The notes under the pieces were generated by a model that worked only from the letters and a program-made list of their open reading frames with translations, was not told the DNA's origin and did not search any database. A DNA stretch of 64,000 bases from Paramecium octaurelia (Eukaryota; Ciliophora; Oligohymenophorea; Peniculida; Parameciidae). The DNA lies in the NCBI GenBank assembly GCA_905182995.1, contig CAJJDP010000122.1, forward strand, positions 242,589 through 306,588, in the 5' to 3' direction. Every line of letters starts with the position of its first letter. Position 1 is the first letter of the stretch. The position numbers and the translations under genes are program-made. This document shows, piece after piece, positions 25,842 through 35,166 of this stretch.

Positions 25842-26087
25842 ATGTAATCTAAACTAAATAATCCAGATGATACTTACAATACAGAACCAACTGCAGCAAA
25901 TAAAGTATAAATTAGATTAGACAAATTTTATATTCCGATATTGAAGAAAACGAAAGTACATAGAGTGGTTTTTAGAGATGAGTGTCAAAAAGGAAAGGCA
26001 ATTGCAGATATTCATGTTGTTGAAAATTGGAAAAGATATAATTAGTTAACAGAGGAATCAGCGAAAACTTGCTGTTCCACATTCTGA
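25842..26087 (+). CDS. Tiny protein of a local family with NWK-x-YN motif and Cys tail
   Basis: 81 codons, MQSKLNNPDDTYNTEP start, intronless. The core reads HRVVFRDECQKGKAIADIHV followed by VENWKRYNQL, and the protein ends CCSTF. Two minus-strand genes in this window (46158-46462 and 47514-47855) encode proteins with the same core and a Cys-containing end. The final CSTF fits a C-a-a-X prenylation pattern only loosely; palmitoylation of the Cys pair is an alternative. No database family is known to me. Conservation among three dispersed genes supports that it is real coding sequence. Confidence 0.65.
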
Positions 26088-26426
26088 ACATCATTACTCT
26101 TACCTGTTTGATCAAATGTCTTCATTTTGATTCAATACTTTAATCAAATTATTTTAATTCATCTATGTCGTTTTTGATTCAGCTTTGCTTTTTATATTAA
26201 CGGAAATCTAAATTACACCTTGGTTCATGACCCTATAGATTTATGCTTGTTGCTAAACAGAAGATTTGTAAAAATTAATATTATATATCAGATCTCTCAA
26301 ACATATAATATAGCAACTATCTTATTTATCTACTTTTTTGAATCAATCAACATTATTAATATTATCTCCTTCATTAGTTCTCATACTTGTCTGCCAATTT
26401 AAATTTGAAAGACTGTCGCAAAAAGA
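26088..26426. other. AT-rich region, no supported gene
   Basis: No convincing frame. A minus-strand CTGA box at about 26308-26311 flanked by TATATAT resembles the end of the snoRNA units to its right, but a good C box is missing (only an ATGAAGG-like string near 26374-26380), so I do not call a ninth unit. Confidence 0.4.
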
Positions 26427-26492
26427 GTTCAGACAGTGAATTCCGATCAATGCCAATAGGCTCAATCAAGAGGTGTCAGTTATCATCATTTA
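26427..26492 (-). ncRNA. C/D-box snoRNA-like unit 1
   Basis: Read on the minus strand it has a perfect C box ATGATGA (26483-26489) and a D box CTGA (26429-26432), about 60 nt apart. The 16 nt before the D box are GATCGGAATTCACTGT, a possible 2'-O-methylation guide. I do not recognise the rRNA target. It is followed on the 5' side by a TATATATA tract, as in the next units. Confidence 0.6.
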
Positions 26493-26512
26493 TATATATA
26501 TAAAGCTATTTT

Positions 26513-26581
26513 ATTTCAGACAGCCAAGGGTTGTAGTTCATATTGAAGTCATAGACTCTAGTACTTAAATGTCATCATTAT
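26513..26581 (-). ncRNA. C/D-box snoRNA-like unit 2, probable LSU rRNA guide
   Basis: C box ATGATGA (26572-26578) and D box CTGA (26516-26519). The guide before the D box, CCCTTGGCTGT, is complementary over 11 nt to ACAGCCAAGGG, a string I recall from a conserved large-subunit rRNA segment (ACAGCCAAGGGAACGGGCUU). The fifth paired base is a C, the expected methylation position. Target match is from memory. Confidence 0.68.
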
Positions 26582-26604
26582 ATATATATAATCGTAATTT
26601 ATGT

Positions 26605-26667
26605 ATATCAGATAGGAGCGAAAGATTGAAATCATGATTAAATCATGGACTACAAAATCATCACTAT
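26605..26667 (-). ncRNA. C/D-box snoRNA-like unit 3, probable LSU rRNA guide
   Basis: C box GTGATGA (26658-26664) and D box CTGA (26608-26611). The guide TCTTTCGCTCCTAT before the D box pairs, with one G:U, with AUAGGGGCGAAAGA, which I recall as a strongly conserved large-subunit rRNA string that is methylated in other eukaryotes. An internal ATGATT repeat may be the C' box. Confidence 0.66.
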
Positions 26668-26690
26668 ATATATATATATAATATTATTGT

Positions 26691-26758
26691 GAATCAGAGA
26701 TCTTGGTGGTTGTCTCATCATGCTATCTCAAGAGTAGCAAATATTTTTACATCACTTT
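26691..26758 (-). ncRNA. SNORD24: U24 (SNORD24/snR24) C/D-box snoRNA
   Basis: Minus strand: C box GTGATGT (26749-26755), guide AATATTTGCTAC, internal C' box ATGATGA, second guide ACCACCAAGATC and D box CTGA (26694-26697). Human U24 has the same order: TGATGT, AATATTTGCTA, internal TGATGA, ACCACCAAGATC, CTGA. Both guides pair with neighbouring parts of the conserved large-subunit rRNA segment AGATCTTGGTGGTAGTAGC. The paired layout of two guides makes this identification strong. Role: directing 2'-O-methylation of LSU rRNA. Confidence 0.88.
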
Positions 26759-26773
26759 AATATAACTATAATA

Positions 26774-26840
26774 ATAAATCTGTCTTGAGCCGTATCATCA
26801 GAGTCGTTAAGACTGGGGCGGCATAAATATCTTCATTAAT
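26774..26840 (-). ncRNA. Degenerate C/D-box-like unit 5
   Basis: Weak C box ATGAAGA (26830-26836), then TGCCGCCCCAG, complementary to CTGGGGCGGCA, which I recall from conserved LSU rRNA (GGCTGGGGCGGCACATCTG). An internal CTGATGA (26795-26801) could be joined D' and C' boxes. The expected D box at the 3' end is not canonical. It sits in register with the other units and shares their A/T-rich spacers, so it is probably a true but divergent snoRNA. Confidence 0.45.
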
Positions 26841-26855
26841 TTATACTTTTCATAT

Positions 26856-26947
26856 TGTTCAGACAAATGCCTCAAATAATCACTGATGCAGGAACAATAG
26901 ATGGATGTCTATCAATTCCTTCATACTCGTCATCGTTTCATCATTAT
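26856..26947 (-). ncRNA. C/D-box snoRNA-like unit 6, probable LSU rRNA guide
   Basis: C box ATGATGA (26938-26944), D box CTGA (26859-26862), about 88 nt, longer than the others. The guide GAGGCATTTG before the D box is complementary to CAAATGCCTC, which I recall in conserved LSU rRNA (GCCAAATGCCTCGTCATC). The fifth pair falls on an A. Confidence 0.66.
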
Positions 26948-27068
26948 ATTTATATCCTATATTAGTTTAACTATGATAAATTCTTCATTATAATGAGGAA
27001 GTCATTTAATCTTATATAATTTACTATAATAGTATTGTATTAAAATATGGGTTTGATTATTTAATATA

Positions 27069-27138
27069 ATATCAGACAGCTCCAATAAAATGTAATCATT
27101 AATTGCATCAGCAATAAAATAATCAAATTATCATTTAA
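27069..27138 (-). ncRNA. C/D-box snoRNA-like unit 7, probable SSU rRNA guide
   Basis: C-like box ATGATAA (27128-27134), internal CTGATG, D box CTGA (27072-27075). The guide TATTGGAGCTG before D is complementary to CAGCTCCAATA, a universally conserved 18S rRNA string (GTAATTCCAGCTCCAATAGC). Confidence 0.62.
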
Positions 27139-27154
27139 TATAATTTAATACCCC

Positions 27155-27228
27155 ATATCAGATCAGCTCCAATATCTATAATCATAGAATGATCATATTA
27201 ACTTAATATTGTTGAGTTCATCATAATT
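27155..27228 (-). ncRNA. C/D-box snoRNA-like unit 8, same SSU rRNA guide as unit 7
   Basis: C box ATGATGA (27218-27224) and D box CTGA (27158-27161; a second CTGA overlaps at 27163-27166). The guide again contains TATTGGAGCTG, matching 18S CAGCTCCAATA as in unit 7. The flanks differ, so the two look like diverged paralogues of one snoRNA. Confidence 0.62.
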
Positions 27229-27279
27229 AAAAATTATTTATTATTAAAAATATTAATTTATATAAATTCGTAAGCATAA

Positions 27280-27633
27280 TTAATGTAATTGCTGCAATAA
27301 TTCTGGAATATAGTATTATTCTTAAATTTATTGTCTAATTCAGAAATCTCCCTAAAATATATTTATCTACTTTTAATTTCATCAAAAATTTCACTAAATT
27401 CAGTTTAATCTTCTTCTTTGTTTCAAGTTCAATTTTTATATTTCTGTGTTTTTTATATTTTAAATATAATTAAATCTAGAATTATGTTTTATCACTAATT
27501 ATTCTGAACCCAAAAAAGAAGTTCCATTTAAATTAGGTATTTTATTCTAATCTTATATTCTTGTTTCACTAAGCCATTCTAAATTTACACAAGAGAAATA
27601 TGATTATTAGCTTTTGAATAGTAAATCTTTCAT
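27280..27633 (-). CDS. Candidate small gene, low confidence
   Basis: A frame starting MKDLLFKSQQSYFSC at 27633 keeps coding-like composition (EWLSETRIQDQNKIPNLNG) to about 27470. A second coding-like block, TEFSEIFDEIKSRQ, follows in another frame at about 27340-27420. A tiny intron could join them but I cannot fix it. The 3' end runs toward the snoRNA array on the same strand, so this could be the upstream part of its host transcript. It may equally be a decayed gene. Confidence 0.3.
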
Positions 27634-28445
27634 TAATATAGATATCGAAAGGTGATACAACTTAATATTATTTAAATTCTTTAATGTTTTATTAATAAAA
27701 TAAAGAATTAGATAATAAAAGATATAAAAATATTGGTGAAGAAATTATTTATCATTCCTTATTCCAAATGCCAAATGCCAATAATTATCTTTTCATTGCA
27801 TATCTGAACCTAGCATGATTGATACAAAGAAAATTATGTAAAAAATCTTAAAATTCAGTTATTCTTTTCTATTTCTGAAAAACTAAAGGATATTACTTGA
27901 AAAAATGTTTATTCTTGAGTTGTGTTAGATGAAATCAATTCTAAATTCGAATTGAATTCTTGAATTTTAATTTGTACGAAAATCTATCAGTTCCACAATT
28001 ACTTTATTATAATTAAATTATCTAAATTTACAAAATTATAAAGGAATCTGAAGTAAAACACTTTATGTTAAAATTTGAAAATTAAATAGCATAATAGTTT
28101 AAAAAAAGATACTAAAAAATAATGAAAGGAATAAAATTGACTAATATACAAAATTTAAAGATTTTGAAATTATACTAAAACCAATTTATAATTAAAATAC
28201 AATTTGGAAGAATTATAATTATTATTAATATACCTTAGTGAGTTGTTTTTAACAAAGTTGATAATTTAGTTTGAGTAAAAATAATACGTTATAAACTGGA
28301 CACTTAATCTTTGGGAATGCGTTTAACTTAAATTTATTTATGTGATGAATGAAAAATCATAATACCATAATTGAATAGGCTTAATTCAGCTTGATAAATG
28401 TAATTATTATTTGGATATAAATATTTTAATATCTTGTCATATAGG
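27634..28445. other. AT-rich intergenic region
   Basis: About 800 bp upstream of the K+ channel gene without a supported gene. Short coding-like fragments occur on the minus strand (for example near 27960-28010) but do not join into a product. Confidence 0.4.
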
Positions 28446-31400
28446 ATGTTGGACATGATGAATTCTTATTCTAATAGATCCTAATTTATGTATCAAATCT
28501 GAGTTTTTATTTAGCCCTGCAATCAAACAATCTGCCAATATTCGATCTGATTTTTCAATGCCATATTGTGAAGACAATAGTGATGAGGCTTCCTTTGAAC
28601 CTAATATTAGTTCCGATTAAAAATTAGATTAAAGTGTCTTTGAGATGGCTAATATTAAAAGGGAAACCAAGATTCCTCTTGATTAAGAGAGTAACCAAGA
28701 TTAATTGATTAAGAAAAGTAATAAGAAGTGGGGACTTTCTGGACTCAGTATAATATTTTTCTTGACTAAATTTGTGAAATAAATGAAAAACCATTCCACC
28801 TAAGTAAAATTTAAATCTTTAAATGCCGACATTCTGATGTTGATTTCAGATTCTGCAAGTGATTCTGATGTTTTATTGCAAAAAAATCTGAATAAAATTT
28901 CAACTCTAATTTATGGTTTGAAAGGAAGTGTGAATCATCTTCCCATAATAGATCCTGATTCAAATTTTAAGGTGATGTGGGATATATTTCTATTAATCTA
29001 AATTATCCTGAGTATTTTTTACATCCCCATGAAATTAGGATTTGGTTTTAATAACGATAAAACGATGTAATAATTGTTTTTTGAATCCTTGCCTTCCTGG
29101 ACATTTATAGTAGATATAATCATAAATTTTTTCACTGCTTATTACAGTAAAGGATAGATTCATAAAAGCCATAAGGATATTTTTAGGAATTATGCAAGAT
29201 CGAAGTTTTGGTGGGACTTATTGTTTGTAATCCCATTCATTTTATCATTCTTTAATATTCCATACACAGAGTATATTTTAATGTTGAGGATGGCAAAAGT
29301 AAAGAACTTGATAGATTAACTAGAGGAAGCAATAAACCCTTCGATTACAATGTAAACAGTGATGGAATTATTTAAATCAGTATTTTTATTATTGTTTGTG
29401 TCTCATTGTTGTGCTTGTTTATGGAATTTTATAGGATAGATACAATTAGATGCAGGGAAATATTCATGGCTGGATTCAAAGGGCATTATTGATGCCTCAT
29501 GGGAATCAAGATACATTCATTCACTATACTTTAGTACAATTACAACGCTAACCGTTGGATATGGAGATATAGTTCCATAGACTGATCTTGAGAGGACATT
29601 TGTAATACTGATGGCTATGGTCATTTGTGGATTATTTGGATACACAATATCTAGCATTGGTAATATTTTGAGACAGTTAACAGAAAAAGAGTATATTTAT
29701 AAGTAAAAAATGATGTAATTAAATAATTATGTAAAAAAGAGATAATTAAGTAAGTAATTGATTTTGTAGGTAAGAAAGTATTTTGAACATTACTTGAAAA
29801 TGCAAGATGAGAACAATGAGTTCGGAGAGAATATGATGAAAACTTTAAATAAAAGATTAAAGGAATAAGTTGCGATTGATCTATATAAAAATATCTTAAT
29901 GAGTTCAAGACTTATTAAGAAAACATTATCTGAGAAGAGTGTGCAAAAGTTGTGTTCTTTTGTGAGAGAGAAGAGATTTGCTCCTGAAGAGATTGTTGAG
30001 ACTCAGAATGAATTGGCTAATAAACTGTATTTTATATAGAAGGGATAAATAAACTTGATTTGTGATTAAGCTAAAAGAGAAACTAAATTAGCAGTCATAG
30101 ACGCTGGAAAATTTATTGGAGAAAAAGAATTTATCATGTAAACTCAATACGATTATTCTATAAGAACAACTAAGTTTTGTCAGATAGTTTATATTGAATA
30201 CGAAGACTTTTTGAATATCACAAAAGAAGATTCAATAGAGGAATAGAATTATTAAATGTTGAAGGATGAGATGCAATTTTATGAGGAGAAACAAAACTAT
30301 GGAGAGGTTTGTTATATATGTCGATGGACTCACTAGTTTAAGAAATGTCCCTTCGTATTCTATATTGCAAATCTTGGAAAGCTGAGAAAACAGTTCATGA
30401 TTAATGAGAGTAATAAAAGAAGCAAATTCAATAGAGTTATCACCGAAAAGATAAGATTCAACCTATAACTCATACAATAAGCAGCTATTTAATAAATAGT
30501 GGATAATAATATTATATGTCTGGAAGACTTAACTGATTAGTATCTGAACTCCTTAGGTTATATTAGATAGTATGATCATGTGATTGAAACGTTGTTAAGT
30601 GAGAAAAGTAATACTCTAAAATCTATTAAATACGAATCAGAAAATGAGGAGAATTAAGCAGGTCTTAAGAACTTACCGAAATGCTCTACAATTGATTAGA
30701 AAATTTAGTTGATATAAATGTCATCTGATTATTCGGATCATGGGGAAGCTAGTGAATGGGCTTCCAAATTTTTAAGTATGAGAGCCAACAGAAGAACTCT
30801 GGCCTAATTATAATAGATTCAAACCTTACGTGGGAGCAGTGTGTCATTATTGTCCTAAGATTTATCTAATCAAGGTTAATCTTCCTAACAAAATTCGTCA
30901 TCTTCGAGCTCCTTTACAGGCTAGATCTAGCCATAATAATTGATATAACCCAGTTAGGAAGTGCATCTTAATGGTCTTGCAAATATAATAAGAAAAGGAA
31001 ATTCTTCCACTTTTTAAAATCTTGATTAAAAATTACCATAACTTCTCTAATCTTCATAAAAAAAATCACATTCGGAATTAAGATAAATCTCAATACCTGT
31101 AATTTAAGAATATAATATAAAATTAGACGATATGACTTATAATCCTCGATTAAGAATAGATTTTGAGTTAGATAAATGTAAAAATACTTTGAATTACTTT
31201 CCATAATACAATTTGGATACAGTTTTAATGAAAGTGAAGAAACCTAAAAAGACTTCAAGGCATGCAACTCATCTTTTGACAGTCATTGAAAATCGAAATT
31301 TAGACAATAGTTATCGAGATATTGAAATTATATTCTACATTACTGATCTATTAATTCAATTTAATTTAAGATATCTGATTTATTATGAATATTAGTAATA

Positions 31401-31449
31401 CATATTAATTTTAATATCTTTCTAATTAAGGATTTATTAGATCATCTGA
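28446..31449 (+). CDS. EAG/CNG-type voltage-gated K+ channel with cyclic-nucleotide-binding homology domain
   Basis: Six-TM potassium channel of the ether-a-go-go/cyclic-nucleotide-gated class, about 980 residues. A 25-nt intron lies at 28487-28511. TM segments run from about 28980 to 29660. The pore helix and selectivity filter are STITTLTVGYGDIVP (about 29535-29580), so it selects K+. A C-linker and CNB-like domain follow (FVREKRFAPEEIVETQN to GKFIGEKEF, about 29960-30135); its phosphate cassette is degenerate, so nucleotide binding is doubtful. After it comes CYICRWTHQFKKCPF (about 30310-30355), a possible small zinc site. The C-terminal 350 residues are Ser/Gln-rich. The final exon beyond about 31330 is uncertain. 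Confidence 0.87.
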
Positions 31450-31632
31450 TTATTAGATTATATAGATTATTTAAATATTTGGATAAGGTTAATTAATCAA
31501 TACATTTCAAGTAAATGTATTTTGTTTATGGGTTGGTGTCAGAATTGGTTAAATAAGTATTATGTGTGAAAATAATATAAATATTTTATAGACAAATATT
31601 AAAACGGATTACATTATTATATTAAATAGCCT

Positions 31633-32870
31633 ATGCAAAAACTATTGGCTTTGATTTTGTCTTTATCGATAGTCTATTCAATTGATCCAAGTATGGTGCA
31701 ATTAAGCACAGAAAAAATGGATGAGTTATCGCAAAGCAATTTGGGGAAATTTATATTAGAAATGGCCCAAACACATGCCGAAATGAGAGGACCTCTTGGT
31801 ATGAATGTGTGAGTAATAAAATTTAGATGACTTGGTTACTGCAATTGGTGACCTCGAAAATGAATTGACTGCTGAACTACAACAGTTGGAAGATGATTTC
31901 ACTAGATCTACTAATTAACATCAAGTGACCCAAGAGAACCTCGACATCAATATTGGTTAAACAGAAATCAATATTTTCAATGAAAAGGACTTTATCGATG
32001 CCATCCTCTTACCAAGCATTGATTAAACTAATGCAAAGATTGAGAGATTGAATGGTTTCATGAATGACAACCGAGATGCTTTATCTAGAGAAACACTTGC
32101 TAGATAAAACCAACATCAGGCCTATTTGGATAGAGGTATTAAATAACTCACAACCCTTTTTAGTGAGTGAACATCAAGGAGCAATCAGTGCAGTTGACGA
32201 AGCCTTGCAATTGATCAACTCCTTAATCAATGGCAACGTTGCCTTCTCAGAGAAAGCCACCATCCATTAGGCAGTCAAGAGAGTCAACAGCAAGATTCAA
32301 AAGACCAGCACAATACACCCTCTTGTTGAAGCCTTGCTGTAATTGACATAGAATTTTTCAGATCAAGGACAGGCTCAGAAGATTAGAGACTTGTTATAAG
32401 ACACCAGAAATCAGTTGGTTTCTAGTCTTAACTAAGTATAAATCATGGGATAAACCGTAGGAAAACACCGATGAGCAGTAAATCTAAGAGACTTGGGAAG
32501 CAAGATAGAAAACTTTGAATACTGAATACTAGGAATTCAAACGTTCTGTATTAGAAGCTACTTATGTGTTGGCAGCATATCAAAGTAAGAGTGCAATATT
32601 AGCATCTAGATAAATTGAAGTCAACTCAGGAAGCTTTGGCATAAAATGAATTGGACTTACAAAATTACAAGGATTCTTTATGTAAGAATGATAAACCAAT
32701 TATATTTAGAATAGGATAAGGATGCTTAAGCCTAGGAAATCCAAATATATAATGAACTGAAGGCTCAATATCAAATTCAACTTCAGACCACTAGAAATGC
32801 CAAGGAGTTCGTGAATTCTGCTGAATTTAGCACTGTGATTAGAAACAAGTTAAATTCAGGAGGAATATGA
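31633..32870 (+). CDS. Trichocyst matrix protein (TMP family)
   Basis: Precursor of the crystalline core of trichocysts, the extrusive secretory organelles of Paramecium. A signal peptide (MQKLLALILSLSIVYS) leads to the family pattern: Gln/Asp/Glu-rich helical chain with QSNLGKFILEMAQTHAE, ELTAELQQLEDDF and ERLNGFMNDNRDALSRETL. The reading frame changes five times, and each change is resolved by a tiny intron: 28 nt at 31800-31827, 28 nt at about 32134-32161, 25 nt at about 32436, 25 nt at about 32585 and 28 nt at about 32681. TMPs are processed to small acidic polypeptides that assemble in the vesicle. Length about 370 residues, usual for the family. Confidence 0.9.
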
Positions 32871-32980
32871 CATATTCATCTATAATTACATAAAATTTAA
32901 ACATCATTGGGCTTATTCTTTATGAACAAAACTGGAATCCCCAATAAATTTAACTTTATAATATTACATTTTAAAATAAT

Positions 32981-33739
32981 ATGATAAAAAACCTACATAG
33001 GACTGTAATTATTAGGACATCAAATAGTCGCAAACATTCGACTTCTTCTATTGATTCTGATAGCACTTCAACAAAATCAGATATTAAATTCAAATAACCA
33101 ACATTTATTTAACAGCCTCTTTAACCTTTGAAAGAAGTGAGTGAACCCAATACTCCGGATGCCTTGAAAATACCACAGACTTCAAAAATTGCTTCACGGA
33201 AGTCGAGATTTCAAAAGCCTATCGCTTAGATAAAATACGATAGTAGTTCATCTTCAGACACAAGTTCAGATGCATCAGAACATAACATTTGGAACGATGA
33301 TGAAATATTATTGAAGGGAGTTCATTTAGGAGATTTCTCATATTTATCACCAACTGATGAGTTGTAGATGCTATACAAGATCAGATTTGAGACTTATCCA
33401 AACAAGAAGGAGTAGATCTCCGAGTAATAGTTAGCATTGGAAACATAGAAATTAATCAATAAGTTGAAATTACATTATTTGAAATATAAAAAGATCCTGC
33501 CTCTCGAGAATCTGAACGATTACACTTAACAATACAATATCAATGATGATTTGAATTACATGAGATTTTGGGATTATTTCAGAGTTAGAACCAACCACAG
33601 GAAACACAAGCAACTTATCATGCCAACAAAAAACTCAAAAGAAAATAAAAGTTAACAACCCTAAAATCCATTTATTCGAAGTTAGCAACGAATCAAAACT
33701 GAATACCGAATTAAAAGCCTGAATACAAGAAAATTGTGA
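32981..33739 (+). CDS. Ser-rich hypothetical protein
   Basis: Intronless frame of 252 codons, starting MIKNLHRTVIIRTSN. The N-terminal 100 residues are Ser/Thr/Pro-rich and disordered (TSSIDSDSTSTKSD; YDSSSSSDTSSD). A more ordered centre reads LKGVHLGDFSYLSPTDELQM and RFETYPNKKEQISEQQLALE. The C-terminus is basic. No known domain. It lies 110 bp downstream of the trichocyst gene on the same strand. Confidence 0.7.
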
Positions 33740-33797
33740 TAGATTGAAAATATATATATTTATAAATTTGAGTTATCAGATTAGAAGTCTTTTTCAA

Positions 33798-33865
33798 TAA
33801 TTGGAAGATATTCTCCACTATTCTTTGTTTTTTTAATAAAAATAATGGAGAATATCTTCCAATTA
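33798..33865. repeat. Perfect 20-bp inverted repeat (hairpin)
   Basis: Left arm TAATTGGAAGATATTCTCCA at 33798-33817 and its exact reverse complement at 33846-33865, with a 28-nt A/T loop between. It lies just after the Ser-rich gene. The right arm contains position 33853, where the 1314-bp duplicated segment begins, so it may mark a contig end. Confidence 0.85.
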
Positions 33866-34027
33866 AAATGTTATTATTACTAATAATGTTGATTTTTTCA
33901 AATGTAAAAATGGAAATATAAGCAGATGGACAAATAAGTATATTTAATCAATATAACAATACAATAAATTTGTTTTGTAATTACCAATATTGTAATATTA
34001 TAAACATTTGATAATAACACTCAGATA

Positions 34028-34681
34028 ATGGATCAAGGATGGGAAGTAAGTGAAGAACACTACTTGGAACATTTGATATAAAATCCTCCTCTGAATTTGA
34101 AACGGCAAGGATCTTAATAATTAGAGAAGCCTGCTGTTGTTGTGGCTCAAGAATCGCCAAAAACAAGAATGAGATTCAGAACCAGCTCAATGCCAAAATT
34201 GGATGAGAGTAACAAACCTAATTCTCCAACAAAAAAAAGTGTTGTAGAAGTCTAACACAAAGTTGAATAATAAGTTAAATAGCAAGCATCTCCAATCATT
34301 ATAAAAACTCCTATTAGATAATAGAAATTTTAATTATATCCCTAGCGAATATCTCTTAGATCAACTCTCTATCAAACTCCAGGGGAGGAAGGCAGTCCAA
34401 TAAAATTGGGGAGAACTCTTTAACCAAAGCAATTTAATCCAATTTTGTCGAATGTCAATGATACACACTACAATGTCATGAAGGGATAGACTAGGTCAGT
34501 GAAGAGTGCATCTATGAGCAATCTATTGAATAATGAGGATCGTTTGTTATACAAAAAGAAAATCGAAGATCTTGTCTTCAAAATGAGACCACAAAGGAAT
34601 GCAAGTAATATATATGTCAAATCATCAAGTTCCGTATAAACTACTGCAGATGCTACTCTACTAAGAAAAATCTAAAAATGA
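34028..34681 (+). CDS. Hypothetical protein, copy 1 in duplicated segment
   Basis: 217 codons, MDQGWEVSEEHYLEHLIQ start, Gln/Ser/Pro/Lys-rich, with SPTKKSVVEV, a stretch ISLRSTLYQTPGEEGSP and a basic end. No domain recognised. The frame closes at TGA 34679. A further open stretch, MQNEMNHGIIEFIKAWQPDG (about 34741-34890), follows and could be an extra exon, but no good intron joins it. Almost certainly the same gene as 35342-35995, reported twice by the assembly. Confidence 0.6.
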
Positions 34682-34915
34682 ATGAATTTAATTTATATTA
34701 GATAACTTTTTTTATTTATTAAGTGCCAGATCTTTTGATGCAAAATGAAATGAATCATGGGATTATTGAATTTATTAAAGCATGGTAACCAGATGGGAGG
34801 GAAATCGATATGAAGGGGATTGGAATGGAGAGAGATCGAAAATAGAACAATTTAAAAGTTAGGAATATTAAAACCAAATAGAAAACAAGTAAATTGATTT
34901 ATTAATTATATACTT

Positions 34916-35165
34916 ATGAATCAAATCGTTTCTGGGATTCAATTTAATGTAGGGCCTAGATATGATGTTAAAAAATTACTAGGGGCTGGTGCATATGGAC
35001 ATGTTGCATTGGCTATTGATAAGAAATAGACAGACCCTGATTACTAGAAAGTGGCTATTAAGAAGCTCCACCTGGTGAGAGATGAAATAGATGCTAAAAG
35101 AGTCTTGAGAGAAATTAGAATATTGCGAACAATGAAGCACGAGAACATTCTTCGCTTGGAACATC
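34916..35165 (+). pseudogene. Truncated 5' fragment of the MAP kinase gene (assembly duplicate)
   Basis: Identical to the first 250 bases of the complete gene at 36230-37504: start MNQIVSGIQFNVGPRYDVKK, the Gly-rich loop GAGAYGHV and the start of the N-lobe. It stops at the N at 35166 in the middle of ...RLEH. It is a product of the unmerged contig overlap rather than a decayed gene, if the assembly reading is right. Confidence 0.8.
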
Positions 35166-35166
35166 N

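Larger units (their letters stand above)
33853..35166 (+). repeat. 1314-bp direct repeat, copy 1 (ends in a single N)
   Basis: Copy 1 of a direct repeat that is, as far as I can read, identical to 35167-36480. It ends at the only ambiguous base in the window, N at 35166, which corresponds to T at 36480. Copy 2 starts immediately after it. Most likely two overlapping contigs were joined without merging. Confidence 0.9.

Noticed and set aside
26308-26380. A ninth snoRNA unit left of the array
   Set aside because: A CTGA box and TATATAT flank exist, but no acceptable C box or recognisable guide.
26220-26402. Plus-strand open frame of 60 codons beside the snoRNA array
   Set aside because: Composition is that of random AT-rich DNA, with no homology, no start context and no neighbour exon.
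31633-32870. Multiple frameshifts suggesting a trichocyst pseudogene
   Set aside because: Each frame change is explained by a GTA...AG intron of 25-28 nt, and the spliced product is a full-length family member.
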